Shown here in pieces: positions 21,732 to 33,734 of a DNA stretch of 64,000 nt (position 1 is its first letter; every line of letters begins with the position of its first letter). This stretch comes from Plasmopara viticola (taxonomy: Eukaryota > Oomycota > Peronosporomycetes > Peronosporales > Peronosporaceae), in the NCBI GenBank assembly GCA_001695595.3, contig MBPM02000023.1:186001-250000 (forward strand). Reading direction: 5' to 3'. The notes under the pieces were generated by a model. The model ran no database searches and had not been told where the DNA came from. It was given only the letters and a program-made list of their open reading frames with translations. Position numbers and translations under genes: made by a program.

Positions 21732-23873
21732 CTATTTGCTGTTGTATTTTTCGTACAGTGCCTTTTGCTTGGCTTGCTCCTTTGCCAGCTTCTTTGTCTG
21801 CCCTTTGCTCAATGGCTCGCCTGCAGCATCGTGAGTCGGTAGACCCTGCAGTCACATGAAAACGACATAGCTGGTAAGATAATCAAAAGCAAAGCCGTAC
21901 AAAATTTACATCGCACTTACAGCATCGTCAAACTTAGAGTACTTCATCTTCATGCCAAGAAACATCTCGTGAGGTGAAATCTTGCTCTTTTCAGCCAGCT
22001 CTGCTTTTTTTCGAGCCTCCTCCTCCATCCGTAAGCGCTTTTGCTCCTCCTTCCTCCTCTTTTCCTGCTTTTTCTTCTCCAACTCCTCAATAAGCTCGTC
22101 CTTGTTCGCTAGCTTCCAGACAGCGGCACCTGCAGAGCGGTCTTCTAGACGTACACCAGCGTACGGCAGCTTCTCGTCACGGACAACATCACACAAACGT
22201 AGCACAGCGCTTGCCAAATCTTTCGGATCGTCACCTTTTGCAACTGCAGAGCGAGCAGTCTCGCGAATTTCATCACGAAATTGCGCAAAGATATCAAGAA
22301 TTGGCATGAGTAGAGTTTCCTGGTCGGCAGGACCACTTCCTCCTGAGCTGAGTGGGAACCCGATATCTGAGGCCGACGTCACGAGCCCAAAGATTGACAG
22401 GATGCGCGTGACATACTCTGCACTGGCACGAAGAAGCATAGAAACCTGAGTATCAGTATCACCAGCCATGTAACGATTGACTTCTTTTGCCAGTTGCTGC
22501 AGTTGCAAAAGTGCCAATGGCGTGTTAATGTCATCACAAAGTGCGCGAAAGACCTTCTGTTTGCAGTCAAGCAAAGCACCGTGCAGCGACTTCTCTTTTG
22601 TTGTCCACTTTTGAGTCCTTTCGACTCCAAGTTCTCGCAAACGTGCCTTGATATTAGCAAAAAATTCTGTGAAAAAACGGTCGACACCAACGGCTTCATC
22701 CATGGAATTGTCGTTGTAATCCATTGGAACATTGTACTTGTGCAGCAAAAACAGAAATCGCAATTGACGTGGCGAATTATCCATCAGCGCTTCCTGAATT
22801 TTCACAAAATTCTTTAGACTCTTGGACATTTTCAAACCCTCAATATTGAGGTGGCCCGTATGTACAAAGTAATTGACCCACTGCGAAAAGTCGAAGTACG
22901 CCTCCGACTGTGCAATCTCGTTGTCGTGATGGGGAAAGCGCAAATCAATGCCACCCGAGTGGACGTCAATCTTGCCACCAGCCAAGTGTTTAACCGCGTC
23001 ACTTGCCATTGCCGAGCATTCAATGTGCCAACCAGGACGGCCTTCACCCCAAGGTGAGGACCAAAACGGTTCGCCACTCTTCGACTTCTTCCACAAGGCA
23101 AAGTCATTGCCATTGCGCTTGTCGGACTGTCCAGCCGATAGCGCGCCTTCACCTTCGGCCAACAATTCCGACTGGCCAACATTTTCGGGTAGCAGCTTGC
23201 CATACGCTTTGCCCTTGGATTGTCCAAAGGCAGCCGTGTCAAAGTATACAGATCCATTGCTTTCGTAAGCAAAGCCATTCTTGATAATGCCCTCGACAAA
23301 CTCGATTATCTCGGGTACGTACTCGCTAACACGCGTTACGACCGTAGGAGTCTTGATGTTTAACGCCGCCATGTCGTCAAGGAAAGACTTCTCCCAGAAC
23401 TTGGACAACTCACGTATACGGCGCATGTTGTCGTCAGCAGGCTGCTGAGCCGCCCACTCCATGACAAGCTTAGCTTGCTCATTCTTGTCGACAGGCAAGA
23501 CCTTTCCAGGGTTGGCCTCGAGCCAGCCGGTTTCCGAGGCACGCAAGATGATCTTGTCATCGACGTCCGTGATGTTCATGACGAGCTCCACCTCCAAGCC
23601 AAAATAGTCTTCTAAAATCCGACGGACATAGTCAAAGCATGTGTATGTGCGACCATGACCGAGATGCGTCTGGTCGTACACTGTGGGCCCGCACATGTAC
23701 CAGAGCACGCGCTTACCCTGCATGGGGATAAAGGCGTTCTTGGAGCGTGTTATGCTATTGTATAGACGCAGAGGATAGTGTGTATCCCAATATTCAGTTA
23801 AACCTGCAATAGGACGCGGCGGGTACCACGTAGGCTGCTTGATGCCGGGGATGTCGGGTATCGCGTCCGTCAT
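21732..23873 (-). CDS. Cysteinyl-tRNA synthetase, cytosolic type (two exons)
   Basis: Exon 1 (21921-23873) and exon 2 (21732-21845) are joined across a 75-bp GTAAGT...TGCAG intron, giving 688 residues. Exon 2 supplies the conserved eukaryotic CysRS ending GLPTHDAAGEPLSKGQ; without splicing the frame would end in VSAM. Class I signatures are present: the HIGH-type motif HLGH (70-73) and KMSKS (348-352). Zinc ligands are Cys61 in MCGPTVYD, Cys286 in GWHIEC and the HHDNE block (315-319). A lysine/glutamate-rich C-terminal stretch of about 50 residues is typical of eukaryotic forms. The enzyme charges tRNA-Cys with cysteine. No targeting peptide is evident, so cytosolic function is inferred. Confidence 0.95.
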
Positions 23874-26800
23874 GGTCAGGGTTGCTACGGCGATTGATTG
23901 GAGTAGGTTATTAGTGAAACCTAATAGGACTAGAAAAAAGTCAGACCTATTTACACATCTAATTTTCTAGACACCGCAACGAACAATGCCCTCTTAATAT
24001 TCAACTTCTGTATCTTAAAAAGTTATGTTTTAGTGTATCCATTGTATCCAAGGGATGCACTAAAAATAACGATTGCCGATTGGACGAAAGCGTAGTTGTT
24101 TCGAATGGGACCAGCTAGCTATAGTTAATGAGACTGTTCTTGTTCTTGTGCGGGCGTTTCGGTTTAAACTTAGATCCGATCTTCAGCACCTCTAGAACTT
24201 ATATTACGAGACTACTAAGACAAAAAAAGTCGAGTTGGAACGAAAGACGAACAAGTCGTCGTCTAAAACCCACCGACCGCGCTGATAGCAGAGCTCTAAG
24301 AGGAACTTGATTGATAGGAGCTACAAGAGATGATTTTAATAAATTGACATTATTCTTCAGTCTAATGGAAAAAAGTGTAAATCTAATTACCTGCTCGTTC
24401 TCTTCGTTGCTATCAACAGCTCGGAATATAGAGCCACTAAATCGCTGACGGTAAAGTAGACGGCTAATTACACCTTGACAGATGTGATATCAACGTAGCG
24501 ACAAATTCGGCTTCAAAAACCCACAGCATTGTAGATCTTTAAAGGAGCGACTAGGATTGCAGGTTGCAACTTGCTCAAAAGAGTAGCCTAACTCAATTTT
24601 AGTGGAGCAGGGTTGTGCGCCCGTACGAATATAGATAACACGGTAGGTCGATCAAAATTTTCATATTTCAATGCAGCCACAAAACTAACTTGATCAGAGC
24701 AGAGATAGGTACTAATGGGGAGGGTGGCACGGCGAATGCCGGAGTTGCCTTGACCAAGCGACCGATAATTGGACGTGAACTTGGAGTCTCATGCCTCACA
24801 TAATAAGGACCATCACTTTGACTGACGAGGTCAATTTGTCTTACGTCTACTATGAATGCTTAGATGCAGATGATTTCTCCTAGCATTTTGTCGTCGGCCA
24901 TTTTCAATGCGAAGAAATTTGCCGGAACAGGGGGCTAGCGCGCACATAAAACAAGACTATCTTTCACGGAATCTGGCACCGATAAGATGATGTGTTCGAT
25001 AAAATTCACCCGCTCGTCACGCAGCTAATACCGCTGACTCAGTCGTGCAACGCGTATATTCTAAAGGAGATGAAGCATGAATTTTTAATGTAGCGCCGCG
25101 GCTTAGATGAATATGTCTCCAATACTTCTATGCAATGAATCAAATAAATGAGACATCGCTAAAGTTTTTGCACCGTCTCAACATCGTAAGAGCGTAAAGA
25201 TTGAACCCCAGATTAGTGCCGCCAACAAATCATTTTATTGAGACGTCAGAGGATTGCAATGTAGCCGATCATCCGGTTTTTCTATAACTCTCCGATGCTA
25301 AGTCACTAAACAAAGTGTGGGAGCAATGTTGGTCCCAAACAACCGTCAAAGACAAAATCTCTCTTATCGAGCAATATCCTCATTAGATGGCCAAGCTCGA
25401 CGTAACAAAGCCTTCCCCGATGCGCACCATCCAGTTCTCAAACCTTCCTCCTCTTTTTCGATTACTCGTTATTGGCGGATTTAATTCCAATATTTCGTGG
25501 CTTTGAGACGGGTGACCAAATTAGTTGTATTTGCTCAGGGCTTCTTCTACGCCTACTTGGTCATCCTTGAATTCTTATCAAGAAGTGGGAGCAATTGTTG
25601 TAATCCTAATAACGGATGTAATTCAAGTCTTTGTGGTAATGGTCTATTAAGTGTGGATTAGATACTTTCCACAGGCTTCACATTAAATGTTGCATAATAC
25701 AATGGCAGAAGTGATCACACAGTCAATATCGACCGCAGGTTAAAGTCAAGTACACCGTATTCTTTTATCCAAATTTAGAGCGCTAAATGTGCATCTATAA
25801 GCCACACAAGTCGAGCAAGTATGGTCCCAAAACAAAGCCTGGCAGTGTCTCGCTCTCAGTTGCATCATTTCACGCGTGTGTTGATTTGCAATGCGCCACC
25901 GAGCTGTCATGCGCTAGTCCCACCTCTAACACTTGACAGCCGAGTCAGAAAAGACCAAGCAAAAGCTTGTCACATTGCAAAGCGTCTGCGATGATCGCGG
26001 TGCAGCCAGTAGTCGTTGATTACCAACCAAATTGTAGCGCGTATTACTGCTATATTTTGCTATTGCAAACATACGGTACGCGAAAAAAATTAGTAATATC
26101 CAAGAATTCGATTTACGATGTGCCGTGACGTTAATAAAAGTGAAGCTGCACGAGTTACAACACAGCTCTGTGGGCTCAATGTGCCGCTGACACGCGGGAA
26201 TGATCTCACGAGTTGGCGCTGGGATTGTGCACCGACAACAACCTCACACTCCCTTGTTGCGGTATCTGTGTAGGCAAAAGGCTTCGGAAAACATTGCGTT
26301 GACTTGTTAATCTTGATTTGAACGCTAAAATTTATCACGACCGGAGCCTCGCTACAACGAATATCAATGTTAGACCGTTAGCTTGTTTGCGCAGACCACA
26401 AATTCTGATTAAAGAGTGGCTTGTCATGTCAGACGTAGTCTGTTGTGTTGCATTTAATGATTAGTGTACCTGATTACCAAAGTAATATAGCTAACCACAT
26501 TTGGCCGTTATTGCTCCGCGCTACATTAGGGTAATTTCCTGTGCAGACGTTTGCCCTTTAAAGAAAGCTAGCATTGCACTGACAGAGCAGATACTCAGAT
26601 ATCGTAGAATACTAATAATAAGTGAATTGCATACAGTAGATGCTGCTGTGTTGTTAATTGATCAATAAAACCTCAAACTTAAACAAAAGCTAATAATTGT
26701 GTCCAGCCACAATCTATAGGTTGCAATTTCAATCAAATTAAATCGAGCATCTCGAGGTCCATGTGCGCCAGTGCAATAGACCTTATTACTTACTAAAAGC

Positions 26801-27299
26801 ACACGAATATACCTGTTAATTTCGCTGCATTTTTCCTTTGCTGTCCATCGCAGATTGGCATCGGCTATCGCGATAGGCGTCCATGCTACGACAAATAAAT
26901 TCCTGTGTATACTTCCGGTCGGCCTTAATGGGGCTTTCGAGTGGCACGTTAAAGTAAGGCCGGTTACAAATCTTTTTGCAAGAGCTCGCACGGTTGTTGG
27001 TTCTCCACGGGGGCACGTTCGTGCTGCATAAAGTGCGCGAATTATTCTAATAAAAAAAGATCGCACACAACGAACGATATTGTAAGCAGGCGGGTGAGGA
27101 AGCACTACAGATGTAGCAGTCGGGCTACCGTACTGATCGAAAAGGGTGTGGCTTATCCTGAAATGGTTGTCCATCGTACACTACTTTATGCTGGATGGCG
27201 GCCTTGGCCTCAATTTTACTAGTTGGATTGAACACACTTGGCTGTAATTACCAATGAAGATAAAGCAAACATTGATAAACTTGACTCTACTGAAATGTT
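23874..27299. other. Long stretch without a supportable gene
   Basis: Only short frames occur apart from a 170-codon minus frame at 26662-27174, which has no recognisable domain. A phrase GAGCAA(T)GT(T/A)(T)GGTCCCAAA occurs near 25321 and 25815, hinting at old repeats. No RNA gene seen. Confidence 0.4.
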
Positions 27300-27799
27300 T
27301 TAAGCTCTTACTGCGTTTTTTCGAGCCCCGACCCGAGCGGGTGGACTGGCTTTGAGCGCAAAGCCTACGGCTTCGGCTGCGCGCCGCTCCTGTCGAGCTT
27401 TGGTGTGTTTGCACATGATGGCGGACCGGAACGTAGTGAGTGGCATCGCGGTGTCAAAGATCTCCTCCAGCTGGTAGATCCAAAATTTGGACGAAGCAGA
27501 CGTTAGTGATCGCGCAATCGTCAATTGTGATCATGTTAAAGAAAAAAAAAGACCGTGTCAGGCGGGATAAGGCGGCTCGAGACATCGTCGAGTCTGGATA
27601 CCAACACTTTTGACGTCGAGCGCGCGCCAAAAGAGTTTTGTGGTTCCTGTGCGAAGACAACGCCATTGCCGCCAGCTCGTCCAGCGCCAATGGAAGTGAG
27701 CGACGGAAAGTGACGCACTGAGCGAAAATTGTCTACATAGGCGTCCCTGTACAAGCGCCTTTTGCGTTCAAACGCTACCAATTCCGACTTGTCTACCAT
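27300..27799 (-). CDS. Hypothetical small protein (two exons)
   Basis: Exon 1 is 27554-27799 (82 codons from MVDKSELVAFERKRRLYRD) and exon 2 is 27300-27470 (LEEIFDTAMPLTTF... to a stop), predicting 138 residues. The intron (27471-27553) has a textbook branch point CACTAAC about 45 nt before its TACCAG acceptor, and a weaker donor GTCTTT. The protein is basic and hydrophilic, with no signal peptide or membrane segment. Its C-terminal part is rich in Arg, Lys and Ala and may be helical. I do not recognise the family. The coherent exon signals and protein-like composition are the reason to call it. Confidence 0.55.
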
Positions 27800-29159
27800 T
27801 ACAGCAGTCTTTTGACACGTGGCGTCAGCAACAACACATAACGTAAATTTAGTATCTCGCTATAATTAGATCTGATATGTGTTTTTTGCTACACTAATTT
27901 TATTTGGTCAAGGCGGACTGCATTACGCGTCGTGTTGTAAAGCCATGCAAAGCGATCGACGATCAGAAGAAGAGCCGCAACGATGTGCGCAGTCCCTAGA
28001 ATCAAATTTCTCGTATGAGAAATTAAGGTCACTCAAGGTAAAGCCTAGCTAGGCACAGCACGGCCAAAAGCAGCCTTGGCTACAGCCGGACAGATTTATC
28101 TTTTTGCCCCAAAAGTAACGCAGCTGACGTGTGCTCTTGTCTCTGAAACTGAAGATACATAATCTTCTGTTACGTCTTTTCGGATCAGCCAATCAGCAGT
28201 ACGTGCAGCCAATCTTTTTCATACCCATCTCGTGGCCTGTCTCTGTTGCGAAGTCTACATTGGGACTGGCAAGTCGCAGAGCTTCTGCACTGCAACTGAC
28301 TCCCTTTAGCTTGCAGTGCAGCTTCATCTAGTACTTGTTCACCCTTGCGGCTGCTAAAATTTCCTTGCGTTAGAAACGTGCGAGCGTTTTGCTCGACGAA
28401 AGGGTGGTTCCTTGCTTATACATGAACCTCCCGATCTTTTTCCCGATCCACATGACTGACGGTGATTACAATTGAGGAGGAATTGTGGAAAGGAGGCTGC
28501 AAGCCACGAACAGATGGCGGCACTGTATAGCCCACAACAACAGTTTTTACAAAAGGCGGATCTGCCTCGTACACTCTCGTGCGATCTTTTTCGTTGCGAT
28601 GCCGCGACATGCCCGCCATTGATGTTGCCAACGCTTATAGCCGGCCCGACTCTGCCTTTGTGGGCTTCTGCCCTAACCACTACGACAGCTGAATCACCGC
28701 AAAAGTAACTTGAAATTTCTATAGAGGCCAGCGAGAGAGGTGAGCCATGGCACCATCAAGCGCTGATCTTGTCTCCGCCCAGACCACACAAAGCGCAAAA
28801 AGCACCGAGAGAGTGGAAGGCTGTGAAAAGCTCTTTAATCAGCTCAGACTGCAGCAACACTTAGGTAAGTCACCTATTGCCACAGATGGTAAACACGCGT
28901 CGCGCCGTGTGCCAGCTGGGTGCGTTGAGTAAGTGGTTGGGTTTAACGGACTGGACCCATCCGTTCATTGATCTCAATCGCCATTACCGCATCTATCTCT
29001 ATTCCTCCACGTGCAAAATCCACGTCCTCATTCCATTTTTACTTGTTGTAGCAGACTCAGCTCTCGACATTCCTCTGACGTTTCACACGACTTGGCTGAC
29101 ACGCACATCAACGTCCGTGGTATATTTAGTCCAACAGCCTCGAACACTCATCTGCCAAT
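27800..29159. other. Intergenic region upstream of the Myb gene
   Basis: Holds short frames only. A plus frame at 28747-28932 (MAPSSADLVSAQTTQ...) has a good Kozak context and runs into a consensus donor (TTAG|GTAAGT at about 28864), so it may be a 5' exon or upstream ORF of the Myb transcript. No acceptor before 29160 joins it in frame to the Myb ATG. Confidence 0.4.
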
Positions 29160-30323
29160 ATGGATCGCGTCAAGCGTGAAGCTTATGACAATGACAGCTG
29201 CAGGCGAGAAGATTACGTCATGCCATTCAAAAAGGTGCGCGCCCACCACCACGGCACGAATCAGCATAAGACACTGCAGGCACTTAACGCTGTTTCTCGC
29301 CCATCTTCGCAGGAGTCTGAACCGTGGCGTGGCTCCTCCGGCTTTGGCCTTGCCAGTATCCTTAACCGCACCAGTTCCAGTAGCACGATGCCGAAACTTA
29401 ATCTCCCATCGTTTCCTCGGTTCAGCAAGCCCTCAGTCTTGAAGCCCGAGATGGCTTTGGCGTCAACGCATCATGAAGACAAGAGTCACTACGTCTCTAG
29501 TCGCTACCAGCCACAGCACCGTAGCGCAGACTCGTTGTCGGCTCAACGGAGCCCACTAACGTCTAGCCCGTGCCGTATCGCATCGGCACCCCTAGAAGAC
29601 GAAGAGCCAGAGAAAGGTGCAGACATTACGGCTGCTGGCGTTCGTGATGGCAATGTCAACCACTCGATTCGAGGTGGTCGGTGGAGTGCGGACGAGCACG
29701 AACGCTTTTTGGAGGGCTTTCGCATTCATGGACATAAATGGAAGCGCGTGCAGCAAGTAGTCCAGACACGTTCGGTGACCCAAGTCCGCACTCATGCTCA
29801 AAAGTACTTACTTAAGGTAGCCAAGCTCAAAGCAGAAAAGAAACAGAGCGGGAAGAGTGCCGATATGGCTACACTGGCTTCTGAGACACATAGACGATCC
29901 ATGAAAGGAGAGGCCGTGGATGGGCCGAATACTGCATATTCGACACCAGAGCTCGGTGCTGCTCACGGCAGTCCTCGCAAGACACCAATAAAGAAAGTGC
30001 GGCGTTTGGATCCTGGCAAGTGTGATCCTGTGGACGAACAATACATTGCTGCAGCCGCCACGACCTTGTGCTTTCTCATGAGTCAGAAGATTGACTCTTT
30101 ATTTGATTCAAGACATGAATCGCAGATGGACGAACACAAACCGGACTATGAGCCCTACGATTGTTATGCGCCACAGACAGCAGAGACCGAAGCCTGTGGG
30201 GCTCGCAAGCGATCGTACATGCACTTTATTACGGACGAGCAGGAGGACTACTCGAACTCCTACGAGTCTACTTACGACGAGCCATCTTCGTACCCAGCCG
30301 AAGGAAGCAGACTTTGCTCATAG
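29160..30323 (+). CDS. SHAQKYF-class Myb-like transcription factor
   Basis: The 387-residue intronless frame contains one Myb/SANT repeat at about 172-220: GGRWSADEHERFLEGF, then HGHKWKRVQQ, ending RTHAQKYLLK. That ending is the SHAQKYF-type third helix (here THAQKYL) that contacts DNA in the major groove. In oomycetes such single-repeat Mybs are a large family, several of which act in sporulation and zoospore stages. The N-terminal 170 residues are low-complexity, rich in Ser and Pro. The C-terminus has a basic patch (KKVRRLDP) and a conserved-looking acidic tail. Nuclear location is inferred. The frame starts at a good ATG with an in-frame stop upstream. Target genes cannot be predicted. 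Confidence 0.9.
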   Translation: MDRVKREAYDNDSCRREDYVMPFKKVRAHHHGTNQHKTLQALNAVSRPSSQESEPWRGSSGFGLASILNRTSSSSTMPKLNLPSFPRFSKPSVLKPEMALASTHHEDKSHYVSSRYQPQHRSADSLSAQRSPLTSSPCRIASAPLEDEEPEKGADITAAGVRDGNVNHSIRGGRWSADEHERFLEGFRIHGHKWKRVQQVVQTRSVTQVRTHAQKYLLKVAKLKAEKKQSGKSADMATLASETHRRSMKGEAVDGPNTAYSTPELGAAHGSPRKTPIKKVRRLDPGKCDPVDEQYIAAAATTLCFLMSQKIDSLFDSRHESQMDEHKPDYEPYDCYAPQTAETEACGARKRSYMHFITDEQEDYSNSYESTYDEPSSYPAEGSRLCS

Positions 30324-30679
30324 AAAGCGAGTGAGCTAATTACTAACATTTGACAGTTTCTGGGCGGTCAAATCAGCAAGCGTTTCACAGACAGAGCACA
30401 GCGAGCGGTGGCTTATTTTGTAAAGTTCTGTCGTCGCCAATGGAAGAGAGTGCAGGTGCCTTCTGTCGCTTGCCCGGATGTACATTTTTTATCTAGAAAC
30501 CGAATCGCGCGTGGAACGTACTTTTAAATGGGGGTGGGAAGATTGGCCGACGCACGGAAGTCGGCCAGAATTTGTAAGTTAGTTGTCATAGTATATAGTT
30601 TCCTAACTCCGTTACGTAGTACATGTAAATGCTTATAGTATACCTGTACTTTCCACTATGATCAGCTTTATTGCAAATT

Positions 30680-31435
30680 TTAGTGCTCGGAATTAATTGC
30701 CTTCGCTCGAAGACTTAGGTGCTTGAAGCATGAAATAATTTGCAGCTTGTCCTTTTCCACTTCATGCGTTGCTTCCTCGTCGCGCTTGCGCAGCACCTGA
30801 TCTTGTCGACGCAAAAGTTTTTCAAGGTCCCGACGATCATTTGACATTTCCTCCGTTTCGATGCCTCCGTTATGTTCGACAGCCTTCAAAGCATTGAAGC
30901 AAAGGAAAAGGGAGTGACCAATTAAAGCACAATACCCTGTGTCAATTCTTTGACTTACGCGTTTAAGAGCTTCAGCAGCTAGCGCCAGCTCGCCAAAGTT
31001 CAGCTGGCACCGGGCAAGAGTTAGGTAACCTTCACTCCAAGTTGGCGCCAGCTCAATGGTTTTGCGAGCAAATTGGATAGCTTGAAAGTCTTCATACACC
31101 GCCATCGAAGCCTGAGCCAACAGATCGTACAGCGCCGGATTCTTTGGATCAACACCAAGAGCTTCTTGCCATCTACCCATTGCCGCTCGATATCTTCCAG
31201 ATTCTGCAAGCGTATTGCCCTCATCCTTCAGGCGCTTTACCTTCGCTTGGGCATCTTCAAGTAACCTGACTCGGTGCTCCACACGACACAAAGAAACATT
31301 GCTGTCCTCCTCTTGTACATACTCGCCAGCCAAAAAAACGCCAGAAGGAAAGTGTTTGAGCTTCTTCTTGCCAGCGCTTTTGTCTTGTAGCCGCCGTTTC
31401 TTGGTTGGCTTTAACTTGAACTGGATTGCTATCAT
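30680..31435 (-). CDS. TTC33-like tetratricopeptide repeat protein
   Basis: The open frame is 251 codons, but it probably includes a 75-bp in-frame intron (30884-30958). The donor is GTAAGTCA, a pyrimidine-rich tract follows, and the acceptor is TTTGAAG. Removing it joins ...EALKR to AVEHNGG and gives 226 residues (exons 30959-31435 and 30680-30883). Three TPR-like units lie at about 65-170 (KDEGNTLAESGRYRAAMGRW, LYDLLAQASMAVYEDFQAIQ, EGYLTLARCQLNFGELALAA). The order and the ...LKDEG..LAE..RYR opening resemble human TTC33, whose function is poorly known. A basic N-terminus and coiled C-terminal helix (RRDLEKLLRRQDQVLRKRDEE) are visible. It converges with the Myb gene. Confidence 0.8.
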   Translation of the reverse strand: MIAIQFKLKPTKKRRLQDKSAGKKKLKHFPSGVFLAGEYVQEEDSNVSLCRVEHRVRLLEDAQAKVKRLKDEGNTLAESGRYRAAMGRWQEALGVDPKNPALYDLLAQASMAVYEDFQAIQFARKTIELAPTWSEGYLTLARCQLNFGELALAAEALKRVSQRIDTGYCALIGHSLFLCFNALKAVEHNGGIETEEMSNDRRDLEKLLRRQDQVLRKRDEEATHEVEKDKLQIISCFKHLSLRAKAINSEH

Positions 31436-32730
31436 TCTTAGAGCAAAAATGGATTTTGCTGGCTAATAACGACAAACGACGTGTAATTGGCTTAAATGCT
31501 TGCATATCATTGTCTAACATTGAGTCAGAGCTAGTAATGACTAGCTGATCCAAAAGCAAACATATCAAGAGGCCAAGTGAGAGGTGCACAGTTTGTGCGA
31601 CGGGGTTCTACAGCACCTTGCACAAAGGATGCGTACGGAAAGATATACAATTATTTATGAATGACTTTTCACAACCCTTGCGTCGAAAGATTCGAAATAA
31701 CTATGTGACTTTCTACCTGCTTCTAGCTCTACTAATTCACTAAGTGCGCTATCGCAACTATGACAAGAGCTCTATCGATTTCATATAAGTATACGATGAC
31801 TATGAGGTAATTATTTGGCGAGAAGCTGGTTCATGTCTTTATATTCTATGTAAGGCTTGTTAAATTCACCCGCTTAGACTTCAACACCTTCAACAGGAAA
31901 GGGTTCTAGTCTGTCGACTTTTATCAACGACAAATAACCGAAAAGGCTGTTTTTGCGACTCGAAAGACGGCAACAAATCGCCCTCCTAAAGCCGCTAAAG
32001 CTAAAAAAGCACAGCGATTTTCTTCACGCCCTTCATCACGGGCTTGCGTCAAAGCTTACCCCTTCGCCCAGTGGTCCGCAAAAACTTCGCCTTGTGGCGA
32101 TGGAATAATTACGGAGTCCCACAAGTGCTTCGGCGAACGCAGATTTTAGAGACTAATGCCACTGTCGCCAATAAGAAATCATTTGACCATGGGATGCCCT
32201 TCATAACTATGTCACCCAAATCGAAAATGAAATATAGGGGGATATACGAAGCAAGAGCTCACGGTAATACCTAGCTTATTGCAAGTGACCAAAATTATTA
32301 GCGCCGATTGAAGATAGGTTGTGCGTGTCACCCATCACGCAAGTCTCCCTGTTATATAGTAGTGCTAAGTCACCTTTAGCTAATATATTCCGGTTTCTAA
32401 GTCTATTGAGAAATTTTTGTCGTTCAGTTTGAGCGAATGCACATTTACTCCTCATCCTGCTGATGACTTTCAGTGGATCGTATGCGAAGAACTGTAGTTG
32501 TTGTTGCAAGAAAAAATGGGCTTATATCAAGGAGGTGTGATGTAGAATTTTGAGCTATATTCCTAATAATCCCAGAAGCTCCTACACTTCCAAAAAACAA
32601 TTGTAAGTTGGGTTTCGGAGCTCATTTTTCTAGAATGTGAAAGGCTTTTCATGCGAAAAAATATTGTTGCTAAGTGAAAAATTAGATATTGAAACTTTGT
32701 AAGCCACAAGCATTCTGCTGGAATGCACAT
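31436..32730. other. Stretch without a recognisable gene
   Basis: Short frames only. The plus frame 32044-32274 has no known motif. A small palindrome GCCCTTCATCACGGGC lies near 32028. The stretch ends at the duplicated helicase fragment. Confidence 0.4.
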
Positions 32731-32975
32731 GCTGCTGGTCAATGAAAAAGAGAATGAGGTACGGGACAAGAAAAATGGTGAGGTGCTTGAAAAGAAGCGG
32801 TCACAGGTGCTCGAAGAAAGTAATCAAAAACACCCTCGTCGGCGTGAGAAGAAGAAGGGTTTGCATCAGCAAACTGTCGAGGAGTGGGATGAATCGGCTG
32901 AGGAGGAGAAGCTATACAAGAAGATAAAAAAAGGGAAAGATTACCGAGGAAGGGTATGAAAAGGCGTTTCTGGGA
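32731..32975 (+). pseudogene. Duplicated fragment of the DDX55 helicase C-terminal region
   Basis: About 245 bp match 40493-40736 inside the helicase gene with high identity and the same orientation. It covers the basic, charged tail (ENE.RDKKN.EV, PRRREKKKGLHQQ, EEEKLYKK.KKGK). One extra G in the KKGK codons shifts the frame, and neither a helicase core nor a promoter is present. Ends are abrupt and there is no poly-A tract, so a short segmental duplication is more likely than retroposition. Confidence 0.9.
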
Positions 32976-33657
32976 GATGAGACAGAAATTAATTCTTATG
33001 TGTCACAAAAGACCTTGTAGTTTTTGGCGAAGAGCTGTTATTCACTATGATAATTGACAGTGAAACTGATCAATTTTTCACAGCAGGCGTGCACCAGTCG
33101 GTGACAATGTCAGGCTATGAGATCCATTTAACTTCAAAGACATCAACTTAACTGAGGATTTGCCTTAATTGAAATGCGAAATATCTTTGATGTTGTGTTT
33201 TCATAGATGAATACCCTTTTTATGAGATGCATCCTCTGCTTCGAGCGGAGATGTCTCGGGCCAGTCTTATGGTCAGCGTGCGTTAAGTCTGGTAACAAAG
33301 GACCTGGAGTACTTCAAAACTACAGTAAATATTAATCTAAAGAAGTCAAGTCTACAATCAAGACTTTCACACGAAAGAGGAGTAAGGTTCGAGTTTGACC
33401 TCTCGAAATACTGTAATGGCCCTTCAGTGAGAGTAAATTGATACTTTCTTTCTTGAATGATGCATGAAATGGTATGGATCAGGTGTCGAGTCGAAATCTG
33501 CACTCACCACTGACTTTCAGTGCTCAAAAACCAAACAGTAATTGGCGACTATTATTATTTGGCTAGATAGTGCAACAGTACCTGCACATACACACCTAAC
33601 CCAAGAAAGGACGTGTTTCTTATTGCAATGTTCAAATAGTGATACGTGAACTCAGTG

Positions 33658-33727
33658 AGGGTATCAAAAAGGCCGCTTATTGCATGGTGGTCAGGGTAAC
33701 AAAATGGCCGCTTATGGCATTGTGGTT
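33658..33727. repeat. 35-bp tandem duplication
   Basis: Two head-to-tail units, 33658-33692 and 33693-33727, share AGGGTA.CAAAA.GGCCGCTTAT with a few differences. No gene overlaps. Confidence 0.75.
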
Positions 33728-33734
33728 AGTACGC

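Noticed and set aside
26662..27174. 170-codon minus-strand open frame
   Set aside because: Longest frame in the 24-27 kb gap, but with no domain, no splice signals and unconvincing composition; probably chance.
28747..28932. 5' exon of the Myb gene
   Set aside because: Has a good donor, but no acceptor joins it in frame to the Myb ATG; may be an upstream ORF or UTR exon.
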